64,000 nt of DNA from Diphasiastrum complanatum. Its lineage: Eukaryota > Streptophyta > Lycopodiopsida > Lycopodiales > Lycopodiaceae. The stretch's first letter is position 1, and every line of letters starts with the position of its first letter. Below, piece after piece: positions 31,460-48,172 of the stretch. The stretch lies in contig CM055102.1 of the NCBI GenBank assembly GCA_029204225.1, positions 42,767,792 through 42,831,791 on the forward strand, written 5' to 3'. A model generated the notes under the pieces. The model was not told the DNA's origin, searched no databases, and saw only the letters and a program-made list of their open reading frames with translations. The position numbers were made by a program, and so were the translations under genes.

Positions 31460-32821
31460 GAAGAATTAGCAACGTCAATGACTCATGAGCAGTCTAGAAA
31501 GTATTGTAAAGGTTCTTTGAGAACTATATTCAGAGAAAATGTGGAAAAAGCAGTAGATAAAGATCTGGAAGAAATTTGGAGTGAAGTTTATGGTTTACAT
31601 GATATAGAGACTAGTGATTCAGATGAGTCAGTCAGCTTAGATGAGGGTGAAACTTGGGAGCGGACATCCGTCACAGTCTCAAAGAAGAGACATTTTGAAG
31701 AGCGAAAATCACTAGGTGGTCACACAACCTTGTTGAAATCGTCTAAAGTCGTGCTGACTTCTGGTCCGAGCTCCAAGCCAAAAAGTAGAATGACAGGGTT
31801 TGGGACACCTGGGTTTCCAGTGTTATCCCGTATACTAAATCCCCTTGTTGAGGGGCCACCATATTTTTATTTTGAGAATGTGGCTTCAATGCCGAAAAAA
31901 GAATGGGAGAACATTACACGACATTTTGATGGGGTCGAGCCTGAATTTGTTGATTCAAAGTACTTTTGTGCTTGCCGTCGACCTCGAGGCTACGTGCACA
32001 ACCTTCCAGTAGAAGGTAGAAAGCTGATATTGCCAGAACCCCCTATGACCGTCCAGGAACTCTTGCCCCGGACAACTGAGTATTGGCCATCTTGGGATCC
32101 TAGGACAAAGTTACATTGTATCAATACTAGAAGTGCATGTAACTCAATTTGCAGTGGACTACGAAATTTGCTTCTAGCTTCAGATGGTGCTGATCCTCCC
32201 TTGGATGTACAAAAGCATATTTTAAAAAAGTGCAGCTCCTGGAATCTCATTTGGACGGGGCCAGGTCAACTGGCTCCCTTAGAGCCCCATGAGATTGAAT
32301 TGTTACTTGGTTTTGATGAGGATCACACGCGTGGTGCCTCGAATAAAACCGATCGTATTCAGTCACTAGGAAACTCATTTCAGATAAACACGGTCGCATA
32401 TCATTTATCTGTATTGAAGCCATTGTACCCCACAGGCATGAGGGTATTATCTTTATTTTCAGGAATTGGCGGCGCAGAAGTGGCGTTGCATAAGCTTGGA
32501 ATTCATTTGCATTATGTTGTAAGTGTTGAAATAAATCAGAATAACAAAATTATGGTAGAAAGTTGGTGGAAAAAGTCAGGGCAAAGGGGAAAGTTAAAGC
32601 AACTGGACAACATCACAGATCTTACTAGTGATGTGTTGCAGGATTTAATGGAGGAAATAGGTGAGTTTGATTTGGTTATTGGTGGTAGCCCTTGCAATAA
32701 TCTTTCAGGAAACAACAGGGTCAGCAGAGTGGGGTTAGCAGGACCTGACTCCAGCTTATTTTTTGAATTTACACGAGTCTTGGAAGATGTACGAAAAGTC
32801 ATGCATAGAAGAAAGCGTTGA
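31460..32821 (+). CDS. DRM-type de novo cytosine-5 DNA methyltransferase, catalytic exon
   Basis: Starts after an acceptor (cttgtgcag) and runs 454 codons to TGA. After an acidic linker come the permuted motifs of DRM enzymes: the motif VI region (GPPYFYFENVASMPKKEW), EPEFVDSKYFCACRRPRGYV with HNLP, WPSWDPRTKLHCI, WNLIWTGPGQLAPLEPHEIE, then LGNSFQINTVAYHLSVL, the SAM-binding VLSLFSGIGGAEVALHKLGI, and the catalytic loop GGSPCNNLSGNNRVSRVG with its PCN cysteine. The end (SLFFEFTRVLEDVRKVM) is full length. The enzyme methylates cytosine, mainly CHH sites, in RNA-directed DNA methylation in the nucleus. The retained catalytic Cys argues against the inactive DRM3 type. UBA domains must be encoded upstream; only a weak candidate exon was found. 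Confidence 0.93.
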   Translation, partial: EELATSMTHEQSRKYCKGSLRTIFRENVEKAVDKDLEEIWSEVYGLHDIETSDSDESVSLDEGETWERTSVTVSKKRHFEERKSLGGHTTLLKSSKVVLTSGPSSKPKSRMTGFGTPGFPVLSRILNPLVEGPPYFYFENVASMPKKEWENITRHFDGVEPEFVDSKYFCACRRPRGYVHNLPVEGRKLILPEPPMTVQELLPRTTEYWPSWDPRTKLHCINTRSACNSICSGLRNLLLASDGADPPLDVQKHILKKCSSWNLIWTGPGQLAPLEPHEIELLLGFDEDHTRGASNKTDRIQSLGNSFQINTVAYHLSVLKPLYPTGMRVLSLFSGIGGAEVALHKLGIHLHYVVSVEINQNNKIMVESWWKKSGQRGKLKQLDNITDLTSDVLQDLMEEIGEFDLVIGGSPCNNLSGNNRVSRVGLAGPDSSLFFEFTRVLEDVRKVMHRRKR

Positions 32822-35800
32822 CAAACATATCGACGCAAGTGGTGGTCTGACGTAGGCCAAGGAGCTTCTACTGAGGATCTGTACAACTTTTCAGGTTAAG
32901 CCTGATCAGCAAACAGATGAAATGTTGTAAATTGAATTTTTGGTCGAAGCTATTTGCAGAATTCTTATGAAAAGTGGAGGTTTCTTTTGAATTCAATCAA
33001 CTTTTGAGGGCTGTAAATAATTCCGGCATTTTCATGGCTTTTCAATAGTCTCTAACAGTACAGTATTACTGCTGTTACAGACATTTATGCACTTTGATGG
33101 GAAAAAACGATCTGTCAGCTTTGACTGGTGTCACAGTTTAATGGACTAAGTACCAGATATTAGACTATGAGGCAACTTTCATTCTTTACCCTGGTTTTCA
33201 AAGGTCAGGGTTACTACGAAGGTGTCAATACATTCCTTTGAAAAGCGACAGCTTATCTGCTGCAAGTATCCATTTTCTTGAGTTTTTCTGGTTGTAAATA
33301 ATTAGATGCTGCTTAGTGAAGGAATTTTGAGATTTCTTTCTTCTGCTATATTGATCTCTTTCGGTATAATGATCAAGGAATATTGCTATCTATCGTTTTG
33401 CATATCATTAAATAGAACTAGGGTAAATAGCGAAGTTCTTATAAAAAATCAAACAAAAATGAATCATTTTGTTTGGTGAACATTGACGAGAACGACTAAA
33501 TTTTGACCTGTGCTGGAAAACGTACTGAAATGCTAGATGAAGATGCCTTCTAATAGTGTATGTTGGGTAGCTGAACCTGGTTGGCTAATAGAAGGTGAAA
33601 TCAAACAAATTGAAAGTTACTGACAGATAAAACAGGAGTGAGCAGGCTGTTTGTTCTAGAATGGAACTTCTCATCATTATGATACTCATTTGGGTACTCC
33701 TAATTCACTGGTAAATCGTCATGTTTGTCTTGTAAGTACCAGCATCTATATTCAGCTACTGGTAGACATTCACATCTTTCTTTTTAATAGTCCGTTTCAG
33801 GGGCCTCTGAGAGTTTTTAGTAGCGCATATGTATTCCAATTTTAGGCTCACCATCATCAAGCAGTTCAATCCTCTGGTGCCATCTCGTGCCCTGTACTGT
33901 GTCTCCATACAAAGTTACATTATCGTCAGATGGTGCTTCTAAATCAAAGTAACTATGAAATTTAGTGCTCTTCTTATTTATTATAAAATGCGGCCTCAGT
34001 TATGGGTGACTATAATCAACTAGTGCTTTTTGATTAGTGGATGCTGGTACTGCTTGAAGATGCCATGGCAGGCAATCATAGGAGTCCCAGTGGCTGTTCA
34101 ACAAATGCCAGCAATGTCTTAGAACACCTTGGATCAGAGCATCTTGACCTACAATTCACATTTGTTAAGCAGCTAGACATGTGAGTAGGATAGATTGTTG
34201 ACTTTATTTTTATCAGAAGCTGAAACATATGCACAACAGGTATTGAAAGAATAAAACTGCGTATTCTATGCAGGTATGGCATCAGTGTAGCAATCAAACA
34301 TTTGAGAACTCAGATTCTTTTATTGGTTTTGAAACTTGAAAAGCCTAGTTTTGAGGGGTTAAAATACTTCCAACAATGGATGAATTAGCATGTACCTGCA
34401 ACAACACTGATTAGTCAGCAAGTGGATGACAAACTTGAACCTTTTGTTCCCCCATCTTAAGAAATGATGGGTCATCAACGAACATGTGCCAAATACAAGA
34501 TATTTAGATGAAACCTATGTTTTGAAGTGCAATTACATTTATACATGAAAAACAGAGTTCACAAAAAAGCAATAAGTACTTGCTTATGCCTTATAGTTAA
34601 TATTACAATAACACATGCCATGTCCACCAGAACAATTTTTGTGATCTGCAGAAACTAGCTTATGGGGCCTCCAATCAATATAGTGTTTAAGCTTTGGAGC
34701 CCTTGTTGCCCCAAAGCCACTTTGGTTGGAATGTCGGTTTCAAACATCCACGTTTTGAAGACGTTTGATCCAAAATACAAGGCATTTGTAGAGCAAAAGA
34801 CATTGGCTTATAGCTCTTCAAGGCTCTCATGGTGAACTTGTTACATTTGAACTTATTGGCGAATTATTTGTATTGTGCATGGAACCTGGACTTTAATTGC
34901 ACCTCAGCTCTTGAATTAGTTCTTATTACGTGTGAAAAACATAGTTTGCAGACTGTTAGGAGGTAAAGCAAGTTACTGCAGGCCTACTAAGAAATTTCAG
35001 ATGACGTCACACAGTCTTGGGATTTTCTGATAGTAAAACTATCAGAAAGGATGTGTCGATCAACGTAAAGTGAGATTTCTCAAAAGCCTGACAAAAGCAG
35101 ATTTTGAAAAAGAGAAGTGTTGCAATGAAATTATTTGGATGAACCAAACTTACCATAGACTGAAATCAAGTTTCCACCAATTCAAAAGTTCCTCAACTTG
35201 CTATTCATAAATATTGTTTTCATAGGTGCAGCAGTCTTGATGAGATTTTTGTGGAGCATATGCTAGGTGGAGTTGGACATTGTTGTCTCTATTGCGAAAC
35301 ATTAGACATGGTATTCAAACCCCATGTACTAGAGCAATACTTTCATTATTGTGAAGCATTTTAGGTGTAGAATCCATTGTGCCCAAGGTCTTCTTCTATT
35401 ATGGAATCAAAAGAAGACTTAACAATATGACCTGCCTTCATTCTGGTCTCAACTCCTTTACAAAAAGTGTTTTAATTTTTCTTTCCTATGGTGACTTTAG
35501 AGTAACTAAAACTTTCAGCCATTTGTAGTGAAATATTTCCTAAAGTGCATGGAATTGTGATTGATGCCATATTTTCTACAAGAACATATTGCAATGTAGT
35601 GTGAATTACCACGAATTAGTACAAGAGTATCCAAATTTCTTCCTTTGCAAGGCGATGTGTTATCTCGTGAACCTGTTTGCTTTGTCCCACTATCTTATGC
35701 TCTAGCCTCCATTATATAGATTGTTTGTTTTTGTACCATACATGATGTTTCACAATGGGTGATATCTTGAAAGGGACATGATGTGGCACTAGATGTGTAG

Positions 35801-37779
35801 TGATGTGGTTCTCTTTGACTCTCCAACAAACTCTTTAACTTTCCTCAACCATCCCCTTGGATCAATGCAGTTTTATCAATCTAACAACTCGAAGAATTTT
35901 TTCTGTTTCATACAAATCTATACTAATCAAGCTTGAGTACAATAAGGATGTCTAAACCTTTGGGTCTGCTCTATGAATACTTAGTGATTAAAAATTGTGA
36001 ATACTTGAGGACAATGGCGGTAGTTCAGGTTTTTGCTAATTTTGCCATCAGCTTGTGCTCATTGGTTCTAGGTCTATAATGAACAACATTGGCTTGGTTT
36101 CAATGGAGGATGATATATGCTACAACTAGTTCAAAATAGTCTCACGGGATTGGGAAGTGCTATCACATTCTATCAGTTTTTTAGGCACAAATTTTGAATA
36201 TGTTGGAATCTTCCTTCCAAGACTTTCAAATATATTGTTATCTGTTTCCAAAATTTTCACATGTAATGCATTTGCCCTTCTAGGCTTCCTCATACTTCTA
36301 CTTTGCACACTGTCTACTCGATCTCTTGTCCTTACCATTAATACATTACAATAGATAGAATTTCACATTGATTTGCTTTAAAGATAACGACATACCTTCC
36401 TACGATACATATTCAATGCATATTACCAAATCTCTACAAATGGGGTATGTTTTATATTGTGACCAATGACTCCCTATTTTTCCAATTTAGAGCCAAAGCC
36501 ATGACAAATTAGTAAAACCAAGCTTTTTCCATACTGCCCTTAGGATCTATGCATTTTATAGCTAGAAGATAACATGAGATATTTAACACAATCTAATATA
36601 AAGATTCATAGCACAACACTAGTTATAGGAGGACTAGAGCCAAGAAGCACAAAATTACTTCATCATAATTGAAGATGATCCCGCCAATAAATCATACCAT
36701 TTTCTCATCGTCTTGATGGTAGAAACAATGTACAAGGACTGTATCTCTCTCCTACAAAACCTAGTGGCATGGGACTATGTCCTTTGTTAAGTTTCTCTTA
36801 TGAAAACTACCCTCTCACATGAAACTTCTCAATGTTAATTCCAATTTCAATAGTTTTGCTTTCGAAATATTCATCCTGCTTCTCAGTTCTACTAGCTAGG
36901 CATTGGGATTATCCAATTTGTACCTCTCATTATATATGAAAGTGCATCACGATTTTGGTGTAGTGGTGCTAGCATCTTAGAATAAGTCACATTTATTTTT
37001 TACAGATTTATTCTGTGATCAACCATGTGTTCAAATTACTCTACAACCATTTTGTTTCAGGTAAGCTTAGTTCAATGTTCATTTAATAAGCCCTCCCATA
37101 GATGGTTGTTTTATAAAAAATGGTTGATGACAACCCAAATTCCATAACTCCTAATTTTGACAATAATTGTTCAAGGTAGGGCCATCATTTCACCTCTTTC
37201 TTCCATTGGCTCATTTGCCAACATTCACGTATCCTTGTTTGCATTATTGATAGCATCATAAGACATCTCTGAAAACAAAGTCATGTCATCGAGGACAACT
37301 TGAATTATGTTCGTCTCCAAGTTAATTTCCTTACTAGATGCTCCACTCTTGGTCTACCACCCTACATTTAGCTTGCTTCTCACATAATGTCAAGGACATC
37401 CATCAACTCATTTGTATTTTCTTCAATTGGGTGGGTCTCGAATATGACTATTATTATTATCTTTGGTATAGCCTACTTGCATTTTCAGATCTATAGTGAA
37501 TCTTAAATGGTTTGGGTGTGAGTGTTTCACAACTTTTTATTTAATCATAATTGCTCTCATCTCTCTCTTAGTGGGGTCTATTGGGCAGGGGATGATCATC
37601 CATTTGTCCCCTTTGGGGTCTTACTGTACCATTAATGAAGTATGAACACTGATTGATGCATTTCAAAGGAATGGTTTCAATAAAAGCATAATCTATCTTA
37701 TCATTGACAAATTGCTCAAACAAGAAAATTTTCCGAGTTTGTCGTATGAACTACATAGCAATATAAACCTCTTGGTGGG
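32822..37779. other. Intergenic or 3' region of the DRM gene, no gene seen
   Basis: About 5 kb of AT-rich sequence. Short frames only (for example 36126-36354) with no recognised domains. The first few hundred bases probably include the DRM 3' UTR; no polyadenylation site can be fixed. Confidence 0.5.
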
Positions 37780-37808
37780 TAGTTAGCTCTCCCTCGGGGA
37801 GCTAACTA
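37780..37808. repeat. 29-bp hairpin
   Basis: tagttagctctcc and ggggagctaacta form a 13-bp stem with one G-T type mismatch and a 3-base loop. It lies at the outer edge of dispersed repeat copy 2. Confidence 0.8.
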
Positions 37809-37832
37809 TTGTGAAAACATGGTTAAAATCTA

Positions 37833-38633
37833 TCTTGGTTGTTTTATGGTTTTAGTTTGTGAGCAAAAGATCACGTGTGGAGCATGTTCCCACATGTAGA
37901 AAAAGTCAAAAATAGTTTATGATGTTCACTTTAGGGGTATCACAAAGTTTTTATGATAAGCTTCTTTGTGTAGAGTTGTGATAGGGCCAAAAATTGGCAT
38001 AGATGGCATTGGCAATATCCACATGTAATGCCTCTATTGAGCCAAAAGTGAGTCATGATGTAGTCTCGAGATATATAGGCATATGAATAGGGTTTTGACA
38101 CTTGTGACAATGCAATTTGAAGAGTGATGAAGTCAAAGAGTCGGCCTTGGTCAAGGGGTCCAATAGGAGTCAAGAGATCCTCATTAGAGGTCCAATAGAA
38201 TTAAGGAGGCTATGATTAGGGGTCCAATAGAATGCAAGAGGCTATGATTAGGGGTCCAATAGCATGCAAGGAGGGATCTCCACAAACTCTATATGTACTT
38301 CTCCTTATGATCATTATGTAAGTTGAGTTTTTGAGTCAAACTTTTTGGTGAGATTTGCTTGTTGTCACTTCTCTCTCTACACGAGTTGGAATTAGCTCTA
38401 TTCTCTCTCTACCCGAAGAGAGGAGCTTAATTTTTCTTTGTTTTTTCAAGAAGATTTTTTCTTCATGTGTATGAACTTTGGTTATCAACTATTGTATCCA
38501 TCTTTTGCCTCTATGCCTTGCTTTTTGGTCTAGATCTTGGAAATCAATCTAGAATCCATTGGCAAGTGCACAAGCTTTCTTAGGAGATCAATGACACTCT
38601 TTAGGGCATTCCCACACGTGTGAAATTTCACAA
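37833..38633 (+). repeat. Dispersed LTR-like repeat, copy 2
   Basis: 37833-38420 is related to the reverse complement of 29570-30180. From tgtgagcaaaag (37852) to gaaatttcaca (about 38633) it has TGTGA...TCACA ends, like the copia LTRs at 52314 and 61171, so it may be a solo LTR. Target duplication not identified. Confidence 0.55.
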
Positions 38634-38671
38634 TTGTCCTCGAGGGATGCACTAACTGTGGGGCGGTTGGT

Positions 38672-40924
<2,253 letters not shown>

Positions 40925-41720
40925 TGGCACATAACATTTTTCAAATGGTTGAGATGGGATTTCTAATGGCAAGGGCGATGCTCAAAAGCAAGGGTTTGCC
41001 AAACATCTTTTGGGTAGAAGCTTGCAGCACATCTTGAATTGGTGTCCTACAAAATCCATGGAAGGTAAGACACCTCATGACGCTTTTATTGGAAAGAAAC
41101 CTAATATTTCTCATTTGAGAGTATTTGGTTGTGATGCTTACACTCATATTCCTAATGAGAAACGAAAGAAATTGGATGCAAAAGCTATCATGTGTATTTT
41201 CCTTGGATATGATGAGAAGGCCAAGGCATACAGGATGTATGGCATGAATCCACATAAGCTTGTGATTTCTAGGGATGCTACATTTGACGAGACGGGTCGA
41301 GGTGAACAAATTGAAGCAATCATTGAACCTTTTGATGAGGAAGCAAAAGTACAAGTCAAGAAGGAAGTGGATTCTGATGTGGAAGATCAAATAGACAAAG
41401 GCAAGCTTGATGCTGAAGTTTCCAACAGAGTACCTAAATGTCAGAGGTGATGCAAAGAAGGGAGATACTCCCGAATCTAGCTAGCAAGGAGAGCTTAGAA
41501 GGTCAAGTAGAAATCGAAAAGCTCCTGCAAGATTAGAGATGAATTTAGCCCTAATGGGTTCTGTGCTCAAGGCTCAAGAACCAAAAACGATGGTAAGTAT
41601 ACGTTCTATCATTGCTATTTCTACTTTCTATGGTTGGAAGATCCAACAAATGGACGTTAAATCTGCTTTTCTTAATGGAGTGCTGGATGAAGAGATGTAG
41701 TTAATACAACATTTTACATT
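40925..41720 (+). pseudogene. Ty1/copia polyprotein relic (integrase end, RT start)
   Basis: MARAMLKSKGLPNIFWVEA (about 40972) is the integrase C-terminal block, followed after a frame change by LNWCPTKSMEGKTPHDAF and NISHLRVFGCDAYTHIP and the linker to 41450. After a gap, QMDVKSAFLNGVLDEEM (41648) is the start of the RT fingers, ended by a stop. Several stops and a large deletion; no LTRs recognised. Confidence 0.85.

Positions 41721-44499
<2,779 letters not shown>

Positions 44500-44569
<70 letters not shown>
44500..44569. repeat. Compound (CT)n(AT)n microsatellite
   Basis: About 15 CT units, then about 19 AT units. It lies about 180 bp beyond the stop codon of the O-methyltransferase gene. 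Confidence 0.97.
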
Positions 44570-44571
<2 letters not shown>

Positions 44572-44749
44572 CATGCAATGATTGTTTGTTCTTCTAATCA
44601 TGCAATCATTGTTTGTTCTTCTATAAGTACAATTGAAAAGCTAAAACTTGGCATTAAATAGGAGAAGATCAGGATTCGAGAAAGGTGAAACCATTAAGTT
44701 CATTAACTAAAAACGCGTAAAAAATGTCTTGACAAAACCAATCTTTGTC

Positions 44750-46257
44750 CTATGTCTTGTACGCCTCTATCATAAACTGCAAATTAGGAATCGGGACAAT
44801 TTTGTAACTCTGAAAACCAGCTCTAGTCAGAAGATTGTGCCATTCTTCCCTGGTCCTTTCCAATCCTCCGTTTGTATGAGCGAACATAAGAAGATCAAAT
44901 GAATATCTGACGTTTGAGTATGGATCTGTTTTCTTTGATGGATCAAGGACAATATCGATGACAATCACCTTGCCTGTCTCGGGTAATGCCCTGTAGCAAT
45001 TGCGTAGAATTTTGATGCATCGTTCATCATCCCAGTCGTGCAGTATCCACTGCAAAACACAGAAATTATTATCAGATGTTTGTGGACAATGTGGAGCATG
45101 CCAATTCTCAAATAGCTTAAGAACAATAAACGCACAAGAAAATTATCGTGAGAGTAATTCAGAATTCATTTACTCATGAAGATTTTGAGGAAACTCGAAA
45201 GGACTAGCAGCAACAACTGGAAACACAGAAATTATCAACTCTTAAATAACTTCAGCACATGTAACGCACAAGAAAGCACAATAAAGTCATTGTGTTTCAT
45301 AATGTATTTAATCATAAAGATTTTGAGAGTCAAAAGGCCTATGAGCAGCAACTGCACCTTCATGATGATAGCGTCAGCTGATGGAACACTCTGAAACATG
45401 TCTCCCTCGACATGTTCAACACCTGAGCCCCAAGATTATTCAAACAGAAATTTGCATGAGCCATTTTGTTGCGCCTGTACTTTATTTTAGAAGTGATGAA
45501 CACCTTAAGAGCGCCAAGCATTGCATTTCTTACCAGGAATACGAGGAGCTAGTGCAACAACGTGCGGAAGGTCAAAATTGATGCCCTTGATATAAGGATA
45601 TGCTGCTACGATCTTTGATATGGTCAGTCCCACACCTCCACCAACATCTACGAGCGTTTTCAAATCCTTGAATCCATCGTAGCGTTTTAAAACAGCGGAG
45701 ATAGAGATCTTGCTTCCAGCAGCCATGGCCTCATTGAAAAGATTGTTAAAAGAAGGAAACTCGTTTGCAAAATTCCATATGTCTTTACCGTTGGCTCTCT
45801 CAAAAGCGTGACCTCCTTCTAGAACACACTCGTTGAAATGATGCCAGGGTGCTTGGGTGACTTTATCTAGCTGCATGACAGCCATGGGTGCTAGGCAAAA
45901 ATCATTGTTCTCCTTGACAAGCCACTTGGAAGCGTTGGTAAGGCCATAACGCCACTCCTCGACTCCAGACGGAGTGTCTACAGCAGTTTCCTTGAAAATG
46001 TTCTTCACTGCTAAGAATCTGAGGATGCGTTGAAGGTAATCTGTCTTAGGCGCTTTACTTGGTAGCTTTGCTGATATCTGTTCCAAGGACAAAGTAGCTT
46101 CCGGTCCTGCCCTTGCAAGGATATCAGGGATGTCCAACAAAATAGCAGCCTTCAAAGCCATGGATGAAGCAAATGCGAAGATAGAATTCCAGATAGTTAG
46201 CTGGCCTTCCAACGCATACTCATCATCAGACACAGAGAAACCATTAACGGATTCCAT
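44750..46257 (-). CDS. Caffeic-acid-type (COMT-like) S-adenosylmethionine O-methyltransferase
   Basis: Three exons on the minus strand: 46257-45534, 45422-45358, 45049-44750. All introns are GT-AG and the frame is kept, giving 362 codons, the usual COMT length. Residues 1-110 form the dimerisation domain (ALEGQLTIWNSIFAFASSMAL). The SAM site is TLVDVGGGVGLTISKI, then NFDLPHVV and GVEHVEGDMFQSVPSADAII. MKWILHDWDDE carries the catalytic His, then GKVIVIDIVL and DLLMFAHTNGGLERTREEW. The family transfers methyl groups to hydroxyls of phenylpropanoids, flavonoids or similar phenols in the cytosol; the substrate cannot be told from sequence. Start chosen at MESVNGFSVSD; an in-frame Met 46 codons upstream (46395) would add a Ser/Arg-rich extension atypical of the family. 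No defects seen. Confidence 0.93.
45056..45335. repeat. Tandem duplication inside O-methyltransferase intron 2
   Basis: Two diverged units share acacagaaattat, aaata.ctt.ag, aacgcacaagaaa and catgaagattttgag/cataaagattttgag, with a period of about 150-165 bp. It enlarges the 308-bp intron without touching the splice sites. Confidence 0.75.
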
Positions 46258-46379
46258 ATTTCCTTCGCTATTGATTCTATCTTCGATATCGATTCTATTG
46301 CTCTCTATGGAATGGCGCTTCCTTTGCTTTTGCCACTGCGAGCTGATGCTGCTATGGTTATGGACTAGGTAGAGGGCGT

Positions 46380-46480
46380 GTGTAGCAGGCGGCATTCACG
46401 CACTAGCCGCCCTAGGGCGAGGTGCGTTGAAGGCTGCCTGCTACAGGGTAGCAGGCCTGCCCACGCTAGCTAATGGGCGT
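46380..46480. repeat. Inverted-repeat block upstream of the O-methyltransferase gene
   Basis: gtagcaggcggc (46381) and gctgcctgctac (46433) are near-complementary, followed by another gtagcaggcctgc. GC-rich against an AT-rich background, so possibly a small fold-back element in the promoter area. Confidence 0.5.
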
Positions 46481-46734
46481 AATTTGCCATTTGGGCCCTT
46501 CAATTGTCCTTCAGTTGACACGCTGTTACACTATGGCTCTGAACATCTGTGTTCAGAGCTAATGAAAATGTGCCACCTGTCCGCTATTAGCCCAAAAAAT
46601 GCAAATTACGGTTATAGTTTCATGAATTTATTTCTCCCATTTAGAATCCAGGCTGTAATACAGCTTAGTACAATTGAAAAAACCTACATCATGGAAGGAT
46701 CCCTCAGCTAAGGAATGAAAGGTCAGCCTCTCGG

Positions 46735-47100
46735 GTGATTCCTTACCTGGCAAAATGTCATCTGCCTTGGCTCCTTCCGATGCCGTTGCCATTGGCTCCG
46801 GTGAGGGCCTTCCGATGCCGTTGCCATTGGCTCCGGTGATTCCTTACAAGGCAAAATGTTGTTTGCCACTGGCTCCGGTGATTCCTTACAAGGCAAATTG
46901 GCGTTTGCCATTGGCTCCAGTGATTCCTTCTGATGCTGTTGCCATTGGCTCCGGTGATTCCTTACCAGGCAAAATGTCATTTGCCATTGGCTCCTCATTG
47001 TCATTGCATCATTTGTCATTGGCTCCTTCCGTTGTGTTGCCATTGGCTTCGGTGATTCCTTACCAAGCAAAATGTCATTTGCTTTGGCTCCTTCTGTTGC
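46735..47100. repeat. Minisatellite of degenerate ~30-60-bp units
   Basis: At least seven copies of gccattggctcc.gtgattcctta with variable inserts (caaggcaaaatg..tttgcc; gatgccgtt). About 0.5-0.85 kb upstream of the O-methyltransferase start codon. Confidence 0.85.
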
Positions 47101-48045
47101 ATAATCTATAGTTTGGCTTTTCTCACGTCAGCATTATAATGCAACAAAATGTGCACTTTTTTCAAAAACATAATCTAACCTCTCAAAAAAAAAAAAAACA
47201 GGGTAGGTCAAACCATAGGACATGAAGAATGCTACAAAACTGGCTTTTCATTTGGAATTTTTGATACAAATTACCATTATTCTTAGCAATCATAGAATCT
47301 CACTTTTCTACCCATGTGCCCAACTATTACATTTGGCAATTATATGTTGTTATTTTTAGTAATTTTGCTTATCGTTTGTAGAAACTAAGGACCTTTGTGG
47401 CTGAACTTGCTAAAATGGTAAGAACGTAAAGATAAAGACAAAATGGATTACACACCATCCATAATGACCAAGAAATCCAAATTAGAAACAACACTAAGAG
47501 AAATCTAACTTGGATTTCCAAGCTAGCCTAGAGAAACACACCCCACACAATTATAAAAGGGAATCACTAGAGGAATTAAAAACTCAAAAAATGTTATAGT
47601 TTCCCAAACCTTAAGGCCAAGAACAAGTGGAGAGACAAAATTGAATTGTTTGGCAAGTGCTTCATCTTTGATGTCAATAAGAAATTAAGCACTTCAAGTA
47701 GCAAACACATTTGTGGTTAACTTTTTTGAAGTTGCAAGAGTTCCGGGATCACATCTCCCTTACGTACCTCATGTACCTAGTAGCATGGCTGAAAGAACCA
47801 TAACAATATGTTTATTATTGGGCTTCCTTAGTTCAAAAAGAGATCACAAATCCTTTGTTATTGCCTAAGAAACAAACTCCAATGGGACTCATTATGTTAC
47901 TTCTTGAAAAGCATAACCAACAAATGCAAAATCTTTATTGTTGTGACACACACTCATTCATTGAGAGCAAAGACATTATACGTTGTAACATATATAATAG
48001 ATGACATGTCACTCTCTCATTTGTTGTATAAGTGTGATCATTGGG
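47101..48045. other. No gene seen
   Basis: AT-rich sequence with an A-tract near 47190. Words such as gacaccatgt are absent and no ORF over 60 codons is convincing. Confidence 0.4.
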
Positions 48046-48047
48046 AG

Positions 48048-48172
48048 CAAGGTGAATACGACATGTAGTAGGCCTTGTGGGTTGGGCCTACTACAAGCCA
48101 GTGCAAGGTGAATACGACATGTAGTAGGCCTTGTGGGGTGTGGGCCTACTACAAGCCAGTGCTCGAGGAAAC
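48048..48172. repeat. Two 56-bp tandem units, each with a 10-bp-stem hairpin
   Basis: caaggtgaatacgacatgta starts at 48048 and 48104. Each unit contains gtagtaggcc and ggcctactac separated by about 10 bases. The second copy differs by short insertions. Confidence 0.9.

Noticed and set aside
46258-46395. 46-residue N-terminal extension of the O-methyltransferase
   Set aside because: Plastid-like composition is weak and the family normally starts close to MESVNG; the shorter start gives the standard length.
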